A stretch of 64,000 nucleotides of DNA from Chrysomallon squamiferum (lineage: Eukaryota > Mollusca > Gastropoda > Neomphalida > Peltospiridae). Shown piece by piece: positions 50,961-63,630 of this stretch (position 1 is its first letter; every line of letters begins with the position of its first letter). The translations under genes were made by a program, and so were the position numbers. The notes beneath the pieces are model-generated. The model saw nothing but the letters and a program-made list of their open reading frames with translations. It was not told the origin of the DNA and did no database searches. Location: NCBI GenBank assembly GCA_012295275.1, contig CM022672.1, forward strand, positions 23,324,476-23,388,475. Reading direction: 5' to 3'.

Positions 50961-52834
50961 ATATGTATTATGATTGCTTTTATCTTGTTTCTTGTTGTAT
51001 AAGAGATCTTTTTCTTCTCTCATTTTCTCTCATTAAAATAATCTTTTGTACGCATTTATGCACTAATAATTCAGTAACTGCTAGCAACATAAACGATTTT
51101 TAAAGAGAGTAACCATGATTATTCTCGAGTTTATATTTCTAGATGTGTTGGAGATATTCATTCCCTTTTCATAACTGAAATCTTGTGCAGGTGTTCTGTG
51201 TGTAGATTGATTAGACGATGAACCCAAGTCGACGCTGATGGAAAAATCGGCAAAAGCTAGACAGATTGTAAACAAGCAAATAAATCCTGATAAATCCTGA
51301 GTACATCCAGTAGTGGTTTTCGTAGATATATAACAATTAGCTCAGTTTGGCTTATATTTATTAGCTTTTTTCTTTTCCTTTTTTTAATAAGTGTCACCCT
51401 TCGGCGTAAGAAGATGTATTAGGTTTGTTTTATAATTCCTTGTTTTCCACTGAAACGACAACAACTTTGAAACTGAAATCGTATTACATAGTATTTTCCT
51501 GTGACAAATATCATGTAGTAGGGGCGCCTTTGTATGTTATATAAATTCCTGGAACTGCCTCTGAAAGCGTAGCGTCAACCTTCAGTAAAGGAATGCATTA
51601 GTGTTACCTTTTAGCACGAACGAACGGGCATTAAGCCACTGATATGTTTAAATATGAAACTAATCACCGTTTTAAGTAAAAACATTAATAACATTACTTG
51701 TAAGTGCTACTCTGTATTAGACTTTCAAATTTATTTTCTCGTTGTTTTCTTTTCTTTCGATGGAAAGATAAAACAAATTAAGATGGATAATAACAATAAG
51801 CAAATGCAAAAAACAAGCAAAAAACAAAAAACCAAAAAAAAACAACCAACAAAACAATCATCAAGCAAACAAATAAAATAATAAATAAATAAATAATGAT
51901 ATAATGAAATGAAAAATAACACTAACTGAATAGATCAAATGTAAAAATGAATAATAAGAACTTTCAGATATTTTTGGTTGCAGCGTGTCAAAGGAACAGG
52001 ATCAGACAAAAGTAAAACGACAGATCAAGAGAGCGAGATAGACACTATGACGTGTAGGAACTTTTTTTTTGAAAATCGATAATGATTTCCTTTCTGTTAC
52101 TGAAGCTCATCGAGAAACTTCAGAATGTCATGCAACAAGTATAATTAGCATAGCATTTAAATTAGGTTCTTGAAAATTCTGAATGACACTGGAAAGGAAG
52201 CAATTTCTTGAAGTCGTTTATTTTTAAAATTATGACACCCAGCCTTATTTCGCTTGATATGTTTAATGATGCCATAGCAAAATTCTTAGGACAAAATGAT
52301 GTAAAATCTCATTCCTCTCCTCCTTAATTTTCTTTTGTTTAAAAAAAAAAAAAAAATAAAATAAAAAAAAAAAAAAAAAAAGAAAAAAAAAGCAGAACTC
52401 TTGAGGCCAGAACATGTTATTTCAATTCTGTAAATTTCCATTTAGTTCCTGACTTTGACAAATACGCGAATTCTTCAGAGAAATGCTCATCATGCCTAGA
52501 AGATGTCAGAAAGTCAAAGAAGTCTTACTTTTGTATTGGATTTATACTCATGGAACACATTAGTTAGAAAAAAGAAGCCTATCAAGTTTGTCCGTGTGAC
52601 TAATTAAACGAAAGACAGCTAAGTGTCATTACAATTTGCAATTCAATTAGTTTGCAACTGTTGACTGTCAATGGTAACTTTTGGCGTATAGCGAGGAAAT
52701 GCCACTTAACAAGACAATAACAGCTGTCTGCCATACTCATAATACAGAGCATTGCTTTAAACAAAATTGAAGCTGTCTGAAATATTTCAATATATTCTGA
52801 AATATTAAAAATATGTATCCATGAACACTCATTA

Positions 52835-52935
52835 ATACATACATACAAACAAGCATACATACATACAAACAAGCATACATACATACAAACAAGCATACAT
52901 AAATACATACATACATACATACATACATACATAAA
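52835..52935. repeat. (CATA)n with a 16-bp higher-order unit
   Basis: ACATACAAACAAGCAT is repeated three times in tandem, followed by CATA units that end directly at the left terminus of the Tigger-like element. Confidence 0.9.
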
Positions 52936-52939
52936 ACTA

Positions 52940-53705
52940 CAATGGTACATTGACGTACAAGTTTAATGCGTTCCGAGGCCGAGCTCGTAACTCAATTTGC
53001 TCGTATATCAAATCAGCATTCCCAATTAAAATTAATTGAAATACCATTAATCCGCTCCAGCCCCCCAAAACCACCCCAATTTTTTGTAACGTGTTTTTAG
53101 ATAAGAAAAATGTATTTAGAAATGACAATATTGTATAAAAACAAAACATAAGAAAATGTAAAGAAATAAATTGGTTTTGTAAAGTGTATTTATCTTGGAG
53201 ATTAGACAAATTATTTTAACGCCTTTGGCTGAGTTACAGCCTTTGGTTACTCCTTCTGGTTCAGTGTAGTACATATTGTTGACGTACTACGCTGGTACAG
53301 CCTTGCCAAGTCGATTATATGCACACCTCGCTCATGTTTTTCTATGATTTCATGCTTTAATTCAATGGACATCATCCGCTTCTTCTTCTCAGCACTGTCC
53401 TTTGCACTCACTTTCTTAGGATTCATGGTCAGAAGAATGAAATTTGGCAAAACACTGCACAAAATGCGAACACAACACAACAGAAATAGTTACGCGGTGA
53501 GGTAACCACGTGAGATGTAAACAAGTGAGACGCGGGATGCTGGCCGGAGGTTGTCTTGTTCGCTGCGCCATCTAGCGGCGGTGTGTCTGAAGCTCGCTCA
53601 TAACTTGGATTTTGGCTCGCAACTCAAAGCAACAAATCGACCGCGCAACTGCTCATAACTCGGAAAGCTCGTAAGCTAGTGCACTCGTAAGTCAAGGTAC
53701 CACTG
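52940..53705 (-). mobile_element. Tigger/pogo-like DNA transposon, ~766 bp, both ends present
   Basis: The left end CAATGGTACATTGACGTACA (52940) and the reverse complement of the right end CAGTGGTACCTTGACTTACG (from 53705) are imperfect terminal inverted repeats; similarity extends further inward around ACGAGCT...GAGTTA. It is preceded by TA (52938-52939); the right flank is TG then TA, so one copy of the TA target site has probably mutated. The transposase start is on the minus strand, so the element is in minus orientation. The interior lacks the catalytic domain, making it a non-autonomous deletion derivative of the same family as 14378-14922. Confidence 0.88.
53247..53426 (-). pseudogene. 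Tigger/pogo transposase remnant (N-terminal HTH only)
   Basis: 59 codons from ATG (53426) to stop. It carries KKKRMMSIELKHEIIEKHER and the following GVHIIDLARLYQRSTSTICT, the CENP-B/Psq-type helix-turn-helix of Tigger transposases. A TCA-to-TAA change shortens it by 11 residues relative to the copy at 14440; the frame then continues (PKAVTQPKALK) to the same stop as that copy. The DDE domain is absent. Confidence 0.85.
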
Positions 53706-53779
53706 TGTATGTATAGAATATATTTACAAATACACATACATAAATGTTAAGCATATTTTTTTCTGATCTATTAAATACC

Positions 53780-53995
53780 TTTTCTGTTTATCAAAGGCCT
53801 TTCATTCGATGGTATTTCCTATCTGTCATGAGCCATTATCTTATTTTGTATCTGTTATGCGCTATTATTTGTTCTTTTCTATTTTTCGCAGACCATCATA
53901 TATTTTTTTTTTCTATCTCTCACAGGCTGTTATTTATCATTTCCTATCTTTTAGAGGCAATTATGTTCTTTCCAGTCTATCAAAGATACCACGAT
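53780..53995. repeat. Degenerate minisatellite, unit ~30-33 bp, ~7 copies
   Basis: A unit resembling TTTCTATCTxTCAxAGGC followed by xATTATxTxTT recurs about seven times (for example TTTCCTATCTGTCATGAGCC, TTTTCTATTTTTCGCAGACC, TTTCTATCTCTCACAGGCTG, TTTCCTATCTTTTAGAGGCA). The Phe/Ile/Tyr-rich 124-codon ORF across it is a by-product. Confidence 0.65.
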
Positions 53996-56223
53996 TACGT
54001 ATATTATGTTTCAAACCTAATAGCTGTTGATAGAACAACGAGTTTAAGCATCATTAAACCCTACTCATTTATCATCTTCTTAAGAAGCGTATTTGTTAAA
54101 ACGGGCATATTACTTTAAAAAAATACTGCAATTTAAATACTGAATACGAAGTTTATACGAACCTTTAAGCTTCCTACGTGAAATATATATATAAATTTAA
54201 AAAACATAAAAACATTCCATCAAATCTACTCTACGGAATGGTCTGAAATGGTTTTTAACGTTCTTTTTCTCCATGACATGCTATAAGATAAGTACATTTT
54301 CGGTCTTAAATTTCCAGAAAACAAATATGTACTGAAAATTACTCGCAACATCTAACTGATTGCTTTGGGATAAAAAACCTTTTTATTAGAATCGATAGCT
54401 TCGTCGGGAATATTTTAAAACTACAAGCGATTACGAGGAACTGAAGGTGAAAGATACTAAACGATTTTGACAGTTATTTATTAAAATGAAGCCAGGCGAT
54501 ACATTTGGCCTCGACTGACACGGGTCTGCAATAAACACCGCTTACCGTTCAGGCATGTGTCATGCTAATAGACATGTTTTTAACAAGCCTGTGTGGTGAG
54601 TTCTTATCTGTGAACAATCGGGTAAGACAGGGCGTTATGTGTATGGAATTAATTAAAGACATTTCTCGCTGTGTTTTGCTTTGCATCTCAACGATAATTG
54701 AAGGGAAAGATAAACAAAACTGGCTGTAGACAACTCCCAATTAGTTGTAAGAGCGCTAATAAAGACAAGACAACATACCTGAAGGGTTCTGATCCTTATA
54801 TCCAAAACGTATCAGTTAAAGTTTGCCTCTTAACTTAACTTATCTCTATTAAATAACCCAGATATCTGATGACTTTATTTTCTTTTTTGTAGATTCTTGT
54901 GTGTTGAGTATATGGTAACTGAGTACGTTTGTAATAAGTGAACAAAAACAAAGCTGTTGGTAGACCTTGTCCTCACAAACGTCATGCATAGAAAATAACA
55001 CAACATCATGCAAAATATCAATAAAATGCTTTTGTTTGTTATTGAAATGCTATTGTTATGAGCACTTCATACCACGAAACCCTTTCCCCACAATCACACA
55101 ACTGTTTACAAACAATACATTGATTATTGATTATAAACAATCATTTCATAGTTCATATGCTTATCTGTTAATTTGCTTATGTGTTATAATAATATTGTTA
55201 ATATACTTTACCAAAAATTTATTAGAGACCGTAACAAGCATATTTGGTATTATATTTACCAAACTTTGCAGTGCATAGAATGAACCGTTTGCTTTGTGTT
55301 AGGAAGAAACCATTTGTTTCAAGATAAAGCCATGTTTATTTTTATTTGCAAACAAACGGTTTATTTTTTTTAGACGTGGTCTTTAAATCAATTGTTTTTT
55401 GTTTTACTATTTTTTTTTTTTTTGGTTGTTTGGTTGTTTTATTTTTATTTTTATTTCTTTCTTCTTTTTATTTTTTATTATTATTTTTTTTTTTTTTGTT
55501 TTTGCTAAAACGGAGATAAATGTCGGCAAAACAAGAAGCTGTTTAGTTAGTAAACCTTCGATCGTGGAAAAAGAAACAATGTCCTGTCTTCCATCTAAAT
55601 TATGTCCGTTTCATTTGTCATCTTAATGTTGCATTTTCTTCTCGAAACTGACTTTTGTAAAGACGTTAAAAGTGTTTCGTCTAAAACGGGCTTGATGATA
55701 ACAAGGTAAATGCACTCTTGAAACAAGTTATCGTATGACAAGGTAATCTCGTAATAGAGAAACTCACTGCAGATAACAATTCACTGTCTATTAATCTAGC
55801 TCCAAAGAACGAGGATGATGTTCTCTGTTGATCGTGTAGTATTTGTTTGAGAATAGTGAAGGTTTTATGAATGCATCATATATGCATGTATGTAAGGATG
55901 TATGGACACATGTATGAATATATATGTATGTTTGAATGGGTGCATTTTCATTCATTATTTTAATAAATGCATATACATGCAGACCTAAAATTGTTTTATT
56001 CATACATTCTATCCTAACATAAATGCATATACATAAACATGCATACATATATTCATACATGCGTCAATACATCCTTACATACATGCATATATGTGTGTGT
56101 GTGTATGTATGTTTGAATGGGTGTTTGTTTCTTTATTTTAATATGTATCTGCAAACCTCAAATTTCTATGTTTTTTGTTTTATGTTTATTTCTAATAAAT
56201 AAATAAAGAAACGCCGAAGTGTT

Positions 56224-56225
<2 letters not shown>

Positions 56226-56311
<86 letters not shown>
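56226..56311. repeat. (CT)n tract, ~86 bp
   Basis: Pure CT dinucleotides on the plus strand, followed by AAG/ACT triplet-rich sequence. Confidence 0.97.
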
Positions 56312-56314
<3 letters not shown>

Positions 56315-56929
56315 AAAGCTACAAGAAGAACAAGAACAAGAAGAAGGACAATAATTACAATAACTACTACTGTTACTACTGCGGTTACACGCGACTGCTT
56401 TTATTGTTACTATTGTTATTATTTCCACTAACACTACTACTACGACAAGTATTACAAATCCAAGAACTAGATTATACAGTATGTGAAGATAGATATATTT
56501 CCAAACGGGTCCGGTCTTTATTACAAATTCGAAAAATCAATATTTATATACAAAAATTTGAACAAATTAGAAAAATATTTAAAAAATACCGTAATAATTT
56601 GAAAAAAAAAAAAAAAAAAAAAACAACAACAGAAAAGAAAATTATTTATATTCCTGCCTGCAAAAGAGTTTCAAATTCAACAAACATTTTTTAAAAGATA
56701 GTTCCTAACCGCTCGATATTCTGTATATTTTGTCATTTGGAAGATAAATGACTTGATTATGAGAAACCTTACCATTATGGCTTTCTTGGTTAATAGCTTT
56801 GCGGGCAGCATGCAGAGACTCTCAAACAAAGCGTTATGTCCCTGGGACAAACTGAAAAACGCTGAACAATAAAGAGTCGCCTCTAACGGTCGTCGCTTCT
56901 TCCTTTCTCATACTCCCCTGCTCGCTCGC

Positions 56930-57010
56930 CGCAAATTAATTAACCACGATTCGGCTAATAACAATGTGCAATGGTCGAGAATAGGCACAATGGATGTTCG
57001 GTAATTAGGA
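56930..57010. promoter_or_regulatory. Candidate enhancer-like patch
   Basis: Non-repetitive, mixed-composition sequence inside repeat-rich DNA. It carries TTAATTAA (56936-56943) and TAATTA (57002-57007) homeodomain-type cores and two Sox-type cores, ACAATG (56961) and ACAATGG (56987). There is no ORF. Motif counts alone are weak evidence. Confidence 0.2.
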
Positions 57011-57208
57011 ACCCCCCTCCCGAGATTTATTATTATTTTATTAGGTTAATGTACAGATATGACCAGAATGAGTCTATGTCAAACGCTGATGCATAAAAAG
57101 ACACTCTGTAGGTTCGGTTTTAATTTTGCATTCATATATACATATATACATTTACATACACACACACACACAACATATATGTATATATCTATTATGCATT
57201 ATATATAT

Positions 57209-57209
<1 letters not shown>

Positions 57210-57279
<70 letters not shown>
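57210..57279. repeat. (GATA)n microsatellite
   Basis: About 17 pure GATA units, read directly. Confidence 0.97.
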
Positions 57280-58179
57280 CACACACAGATATACACACGC
57301 ATAGTATTTCATATTCGCTGTCTGTGTCTCTGACTTTCTGCCTCTTTATACAAGTGTATAATTAATGTCATGTTTCGTATAATTATATATGTCCGACCGT
57401 TAACCTCACTATAAAATAGATGAAATGAACCATTTTTGATGTTAAAGAAAAAAGAAAGAAAGAAAAGATTTCTTAGACAAATAAACGACTAGCTGACATC
57501 ATCGAACCGGAGGGTTAAAAGTCAGTATCAACTGTGGCTTCATAGTTACTTACCTAAAACACTGTGACCTTAAAAACTCTTCTCCATACTGGAAATAGCT
57601 CTTAAGTAGGTCTCATGACACATACGTTTGTCCGCTTATATAATTAATTAGCTGCACCATATATCTGTCTTGTATTCTGATTGTCTATCTACATATTTAT
57701 TTCTGTGTCTGTAAGTCATCCAACCAAGGAGTTAATGAATTAATCAAATAATCCAAACCATATCTATCAATCTGCTTACCTACCTGCCTAGTCAGACAGA
57801 TAGACAGATAGACAGAGAGACAGACAGACCACACACAGACACACACACAGAAACACACACTATCACCACCACCACCACCACCACCACCTAATCTACCACC
57901 TAATTAATCTTTAAATATTTAATAGAAAAACAAAACAATACCATATATTAATTATTTTATCTGCGTCGACCATCTTAACCAGTCACTGAATTATAGAATG
58001 TTTTGCTTCTACATAAATAAGTCATGGCACGAATATATAATACAATTCCACTGAGGATGGTAATGATAATTGTATTTTTCGATGTTAGAATTTGAATAAA
58101 GAAAAATTCAATAATAATTGGTTATTTTTTTTATGAAAAAAACGATGAAAATTGCGAAAATGAAATTATAAATAAAGAA

Positions 58180-58282
58180 ATAAAGAAAAATAAAATAAAA
58201 TAAAAAATAAAATAAAATGAAATAAAATGAAATAAAATAAAATAAAATAAAATAAAATAAAATAAAATAAAATAAAATAAAT
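58180..58282. repeat. (AAAAT)n pentanucleotide repeat
   Basis: About 100 bp of AAAAT units with some AAATG variants, then AAAT units. Confidence 0.95.
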
Positions 58283-58931
58283 AAATAAATAACAGACAAA
58301 CAGACACATAAATAAATATATAGATAAACAAGGAAACAAACAAACAAATAAATAAGTAAATAAATAAATAAATATATAAATGTCAGACGTGATTTGTAAA
58401 GAAAAGCAATTTATTTTTTCTTAAGTGTTTCGCTGTAATAGCTAATCGTTTTACTTTAACATCAAATCACAATAAACGTTTGCTAAAATGATTTATTCAT
58501 GACTTTTATGATAGCAGCAACATCAAAGGCAAAGAAATGAGAAAGAAAAATCATTAACATCTGGTAAAGAAAAAGCTCCTGGACAACAAAGGTTAGATTC
58601 ACATTATTCTAATTTCAATATATTTTATTATTTCAAACAATGATTAATTTCTTACGAAGTGTTCTGTTTGCGTTAAATATCCTGTGAATCAGGTTTTGGA
58701 AAACAGCCGTGGTGCCATCTGTGATTTTGATGTACCTTCCAAAATAACGATGGCTTATTATTCAAAGTAGCCTTACTTTAAAAAGTATTGTCTTAGTTAC
58801 GTTATTAAATATGATGTTAAAATGAATGTTTGGTGGTGTATGCAAAAAGCCTGTGTACACATAAGAAATGAAATCACAAAAAAAGCTGATAAATCATTTC
58901 TTAAGTATCCTCATTTTTTGCTTAAATGCCG

Positions 58932-58935
<4 letters not shown>

Positions 58936-58976
<41 letters not shown>

Positions 58977-58985
58977 TCTCTCTCG

Positions 58986-59018
<33 letters not shown>
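58936..59018. repeat. (CA)n(CT)n compound microsatellite
   Basis: CA run (58936-58974) followed by interrupted CT (58975-59018), read directly. Confidence 0.95.
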
Positions 59019-60747
59019 TCTTTCTATTATCTCTCATTTTTATTTATCCCTCTCATTTTCTTATTATTATTATTTTTATTATACCTTATTTATATAGCAC
59101 ATTTTCCATACTAAATAAGTTAAATGTAAACAAATAAACTAAAATGTAATAAGACATGGACATAAACATATTAAAATGTAAACATAATGTGAACATGATG
59201 GTAAAAATAAATGTCATATTTCAAAACTGTATAAGATAATTAATAGACTAGTTTGAACATTTTAAAATTGGAAAAATACAACATAACTAATTAAAGAAAT
59301 GAATTTGAAAAAATGGGTCTTTAGTAGTGTTTTGAATGAGCTGTTGTTAAACAATCAAACAATAGTTCGCACTATATGAAATTACCTACAAAAGTATTGT
59401 TTTATAAATATATCTGTCTATACGTACGTTGTATACATAGTTATATACATACATATAAACGTATATACATCCAAATATACATACATACAACATACATTTA
59501 AAAATAAAATACACATAACTAAATAAATAGCATATAGTAAGGATTCATGAAAGATGATTTAATAATCTTTGTGATTTCATTTTGTTAACAGAAAATAATA
59601 ACATCCCCACACCTATACAAAACCCAGTAATGGATTATTTGTAAATTCCACACATACTTAGAGTTGTTTTAATTAATTAACTAATTTATTTATTGATTAC
59701 TTTTCTTTAAAACCGATGCGAAACAGCCAGAAATGCATTCTTTTCGGCTTGCTGTAATTATTATTGTCTTATTTTATTTGCGACACGATTATTGCCGGAA
59801 AAACAATTACTTGATTCCTTCTGAAGTTGGTTAATAATGGTAATTGAACATTTCTAAGAAAATAAAAATAAAAAACTGAAATAAAATGACATTAATAAAG
59901 AAATGTCAAAAAAAAAAAAAAAAAAAATAAAATAGACTCAGAAAAGAAGAAAAAAAAAAAAAAGACGAAAAAAAAAGGAAAATCGCTTAAGAACAAGACT
60001 ACTACTATTCGTACTACTACCGACAATAATAATAAGACTACTACTATTGTTAGTACCGTTAAAAATAACGATAACTATGTTGATGATAGAAGATAATAAC
60101 AATAAAATGCCACACTGAAAAAAAAAAATAAAGAACTAAAACAAAGAAATCTCCCAGTTTCTGACCTCCAAATAATACACATATATCTTTCTGTATTAAT
60201 TAAATCTTTTTCATATTATAGCAGTAGTCGAAGCAATAACCGGTTTTGGTTATTATGTAATTTCCTCAACTGCTACAGATTTAGAAGGCATTTGCCTCAT
60301 AAATGTGACATATAAGATGAATTTTACATCCTCAGAGCTATAATGATAAATGGCGGTAATTTATCTAGAAAGGTTTTGCAAATGCATTTTCATATCACTG
60401 CAAGTACTGAAGAAATCAGTCTATAATTATTTTTTCCATTACTCGGTAAAAAAGAAAGATACATTATTTTTATTTATTGTCTTTTGGTTGTCTTAGACAG
60501 ACATATCAACGGACAGATAGATAAATATAAAGATAAATAGATAGATGGTTATATGTATATGTATAATTTTGAAATATGACATTTATTTTTACCACCATTT
60601 TATCAAGTTCGCTATTATGTTTTCATTTATTTTAATATGCTTATGCCCACATGTCTTTTTATATTTTAGTTTATTTAGTTTACAATGTAAAGCACTTTGA
60701 ATAATAGTTTAATAATAATAGTATAATTATAATTTTAATAAATACAC

Positions 60748-60840
60748 ACACACAAACACACACACACACAAACACACACACATACAGAGATTTAGTGGAA
60801 AGACAGACATACATAAATAGAGATAATAGAGATAGAGAGA

Positions 60841-60924
<84 letters not shown>
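60748..60924. repeat. (CA)n and (GA)n tracts
   Basis: CA-rich run (60748-60785) and, after a short spacer, GA dinucleotides (60834-60924) with one GGG interruption. Confidence 0.95.
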
Positions 60925-60927
<3 letters not shown>

Positions 60928-61704
60928 GAGGAAGAAAAAGAGAGAGAGAGAAAAGAAGGAGAAGAAAAAGAAGAAATAGTGAATGAAATGAACCCTAACC
61001 ATTATAACTGTTTATTTTTCTGTCTGTCTTTAGACGTATTTAATTTACCTCAAAGGTTTTTCTCATATTACAAAATAGAGCCTGAAGTGACGCATTTAAA
61101 ACCAGCGGACACTTCCAGCCGCTTCCCATTATACACTTTATTTATTATTAAAACTCGTAATTTCCCGTATTTGATAAAACCGACAAGGAAAACCTTCAGT
61201 TACTGGCTAAAGCAACAAGCAAGGAAACAATCTTCTTCTTATCTGTGAATTCCGTGTCACACATAATAACCATCGACTTATAACTTTCTTTCCTAATTCC
61301 CAAGTGGTCGTAAGCGAAACACATTAAAGCTAATTGAGTATAGCTGAATGATGTCGAAATATTCTTCAACACATAAAGAAACTGTTTCTGCGATTTGCTG
61401 CTGATAACCACAGGCGGATCACATGTTTGTACAAGCGAGGTCAGACTGTGTCGACCGTCTAAGTTGTGTTTTTTTTTTTTTTTTTTTTTTAGGTTTTTGA
61501 AGAATTAAGATGGAAATATTAGTTTATGTGTAAAATTTATGTTTTTTATAAAAAGAAATTTCAGTGTTGCTGTTTTCTATTTTAAATGTGTAATAGAATA
61601 AACTAAAGACCAAAAAAGAATTAGCTCACGATATCTTTAATATCTATAACTTTCATTATTTATCGTTGATAGAACTGTTGTTTTCCATTTGTAATGTGCG
61701 AGTT

Positions 61705-61772
<68 letters not shown>
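61705..61772. repeat. (TA)n(TG)n microsatellite
   Basis: Short TA run followed by about 56 bp of pure TG. Confidence 0.97.
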
Positions 61773-61775
<3 letters not shown>

Positions 61776-62055
61776 TTATTGTTTATAACTGGAGCTTGTG
61801 AATGGGTCCATGAAAATAACGATTCGAAGTGTTTTGTCTTAAAAACGTTCTGTGATAACTGTAATATTTATAGCACGATAATATTCGATTCAGGTGCTAT
61901 TAATTTTTTTACTTTTAATATTATCTGTCAGTTCAGAACTTCTAAAAGCCATCATTCTTACTTTCTACTCATAATCGACGACAAGCAAGAAATGTTCTCG
62001 TAATTTTGTTTTTAATAACTATTGATTAATGTGTCTCTAAATTTCATTATCTAAA

Positions 62056-62508
62056 TTGATTTACGATCTGTTACATTCTAGCTGTATCGAGTCGATTAGG
62101 TGTGTGTTAATAAATACAGTTCAGGTGTGCATCGTGGGTGAAACAAAATGGACAACAGAACATATTTTCAAAATAAACTTGCAGATCCTCGTTAAGCTGC
62201 ATACTCACCGTGCGATTAGTGTTTACAGAATTCTAACATCTGTTAAGATGCGTTCACACAATCCAACTTGTGATAACTTTGTATTTCCAAAATACTTAAG
62301 AGATGTTCATTTTTGGCGGCGTTATCAGCCACACGACCTGGAGAATTTACAAAGTTCAGATATCTGTAGTTTACACTGTATCACTCTCACTGTAGAGCTC
62401 TCACGCTGCGAGTCTGAATGTAAGTCCTACTCAGCAACTCGCAGCAAAATAATAATAGCATTTATTGTTCATTTAAGCTGTATTCGCGCTTTAAGCGACT
62501 TGTTGTAA
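62056..62508 (+). CDS. Unassigned 150-codon open frame (doubtful)
   Basis: The longest non-repetitive open frame after the GPCR. It opens with TTG; the first ATG is codon 69 (62260), leaving 82 residues. Composition is Cys/Ser/His-rich with no signal peptide, domain or motif I recognise. No poly(A) signal or splice evidence was fixed. It could be an exon of an unknown gene or a chance open frame in a less AT-rich patch. Confidence 0.2.
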   Translation: MIYDLLHSSCIESIRCVLINTVQVCIVGETKWTTEHIFKINLQILVKLHTHRAISVYRILTSVKMRSHNPTCDNFVFPKYLRDVHFWRRYQPHDLENLQSSDICSLHCITLTVELSRCESECKSYSATRSKIIIAFIVHLSCIRALSDLL

Positions 62509-62842
62509 TATTTCTTTACAATAACGTGAAAGATCTGCTTTAAACGACATTCAGAGGAGGCGATCTGCTGCAAGAGCTGATAGCATTTTATCTGCCTTGT
62601 TTCTAATAATGATTCGTTTTCACTGGGCAGTGATATCCGAAAGCGAACGAATTATCATGATTATAACATTCCAAATAATATCACGTTCCCACTAAGGAGT
62701 TTGTAAAAGTAACATGTAAAATATAGTTAGTAGTCTGAGGAAGAACAAAAAAAAAAAAAAAAAAAAAAAAAGAAAGAAAGAAAAAAACGAAAAGTAAAAA
62801 AAATGATATTAAAAATCTAAATATTTAATTATTCGAAGCGTC

Positions 62843-63181
62843 TTTACTCCACCAGATGATTCATTCGGCGAAGATAATCTCTTTTACATATGTATGTGTG
62901 TATGTACTTACGTAGCTTAGGATTTCGAATATTCTGTGTCTTATGTACGTCTGAATAGACTCTGTACATAGACAATATTCGGGAACGCACTGGCGCAGAA
63001 GGACAAAGTCCAATCACGACCACACAAGCCCGTCAGATACCGCTGACGAGACTCGAACGTATGACACACATTCGCCCGCACTCCGAAGGCGGACGATGTT
63101 ACTGTTCGGCCATAGAGACAACTTTTACTCCACCAGAAGATTCAGTCGGTGAAGATAATCTCTGTTACATATGTATGTGTT

Positions 63182-63190
<9 letters not shown>
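62843..63190 (-). mobile_element. Repeat pair with tRNA-like (SINE-type) sequence between
   Basis: About 60 bp beginning TTTACTCCACCAGA is present at 62843 and again at 63124, 281 bp apart in the same orientation and about 90% identical (ATTC..TCGG.GAAGATAATCTC, then TTACATATGTATGTGT). Between them, on the minus strand, lies ATGGCCGAACAGTAAC, resembling a Pol III A box. About 45 bp further is CGTTCGAGTC, resembling a B box. This fits a tRNA-derived SINE or a dimeric repeat. Ends are approximate. Confidence 0.5.
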
Positions 63191-63215
<25 letters not shown>

Positions 63216-63581
63216 TGTATGTAGTATGTATGTATGTTTGTGTGTATGTATGTATGTATGTATGTATGTATGTATGTGTATATATGTATGTATGTATATA
63301 TGTATGTATGTATGTATGCATGTAGTATGTATGTATGTATGTAGTATGTATGTATGTATGTATGTATGTGTGTGTATGTATGTATGTATGTATGTGTATG
63401 TATGTGTGTATATGTATGCATGTATGTATGTATGTATGTGTATGTATGTGTGTATATGTATGCATGTATGTATGTATATATGTATGTTTATGTATGTGTG
63501 TATATGTATGTTTGTATGCATGCATACATGTATGTGTGTGTGTACATATGTGCATGTGTGTGTATGTAGGTATGTGTATAC

Positions 63582-63616
<35 letters not shown>

Positions 63617-63630
63617 TGTGTGTGTGTCTG
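63184..63630. repeat. (GTAT)n tetranucleotide array with (TG)n end
   Basis: About 400 bp of GTAT/GTGT/GCAT variants followed by a TG run (63587-63628). The 221-codon and 190-codon ORFs on the two strands are repeat artefacts. Confidence 0.97.

Larger units (their letters stand above)
53706..62840. other. Gene desert with repeats and one candidate regulatory patch
   Basis: No confident gene. Contents: a degenerate ~32-bp minisatellite (53780-53995), T-rich blocks (55410-55500), a CT tract (56226-56311), an A run (56602-56623), a homeodomain/Sox-site-rich patch (56930-57010), GATA repeats (57210-57279), ACC repeats (57868-57888), AAAAT repeats (58180-58282), a CA/CT composite (58936-59018), A runs (59908-59964), CA and GA tracts (60748-60924), a T22 run (61469-61490), a TG tract (61716-61772), the weak open frame at 62056-62508 and an A25 run (62747-62771). 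Confidence 0.5.

Noticed and set aside
57550-57580. Minus-strand consensus donor TTTTAG|GTAAGTAA
   Set aside because: An isolated splice-like site with no exon or promoter evidence beside it.
61196-61411. Minus-strand 71-codon ORF and overlapping plus-strand 89-codon ORF
   Set aside because: Both strands open in the same AT-rich patch; no domain or composition signal.
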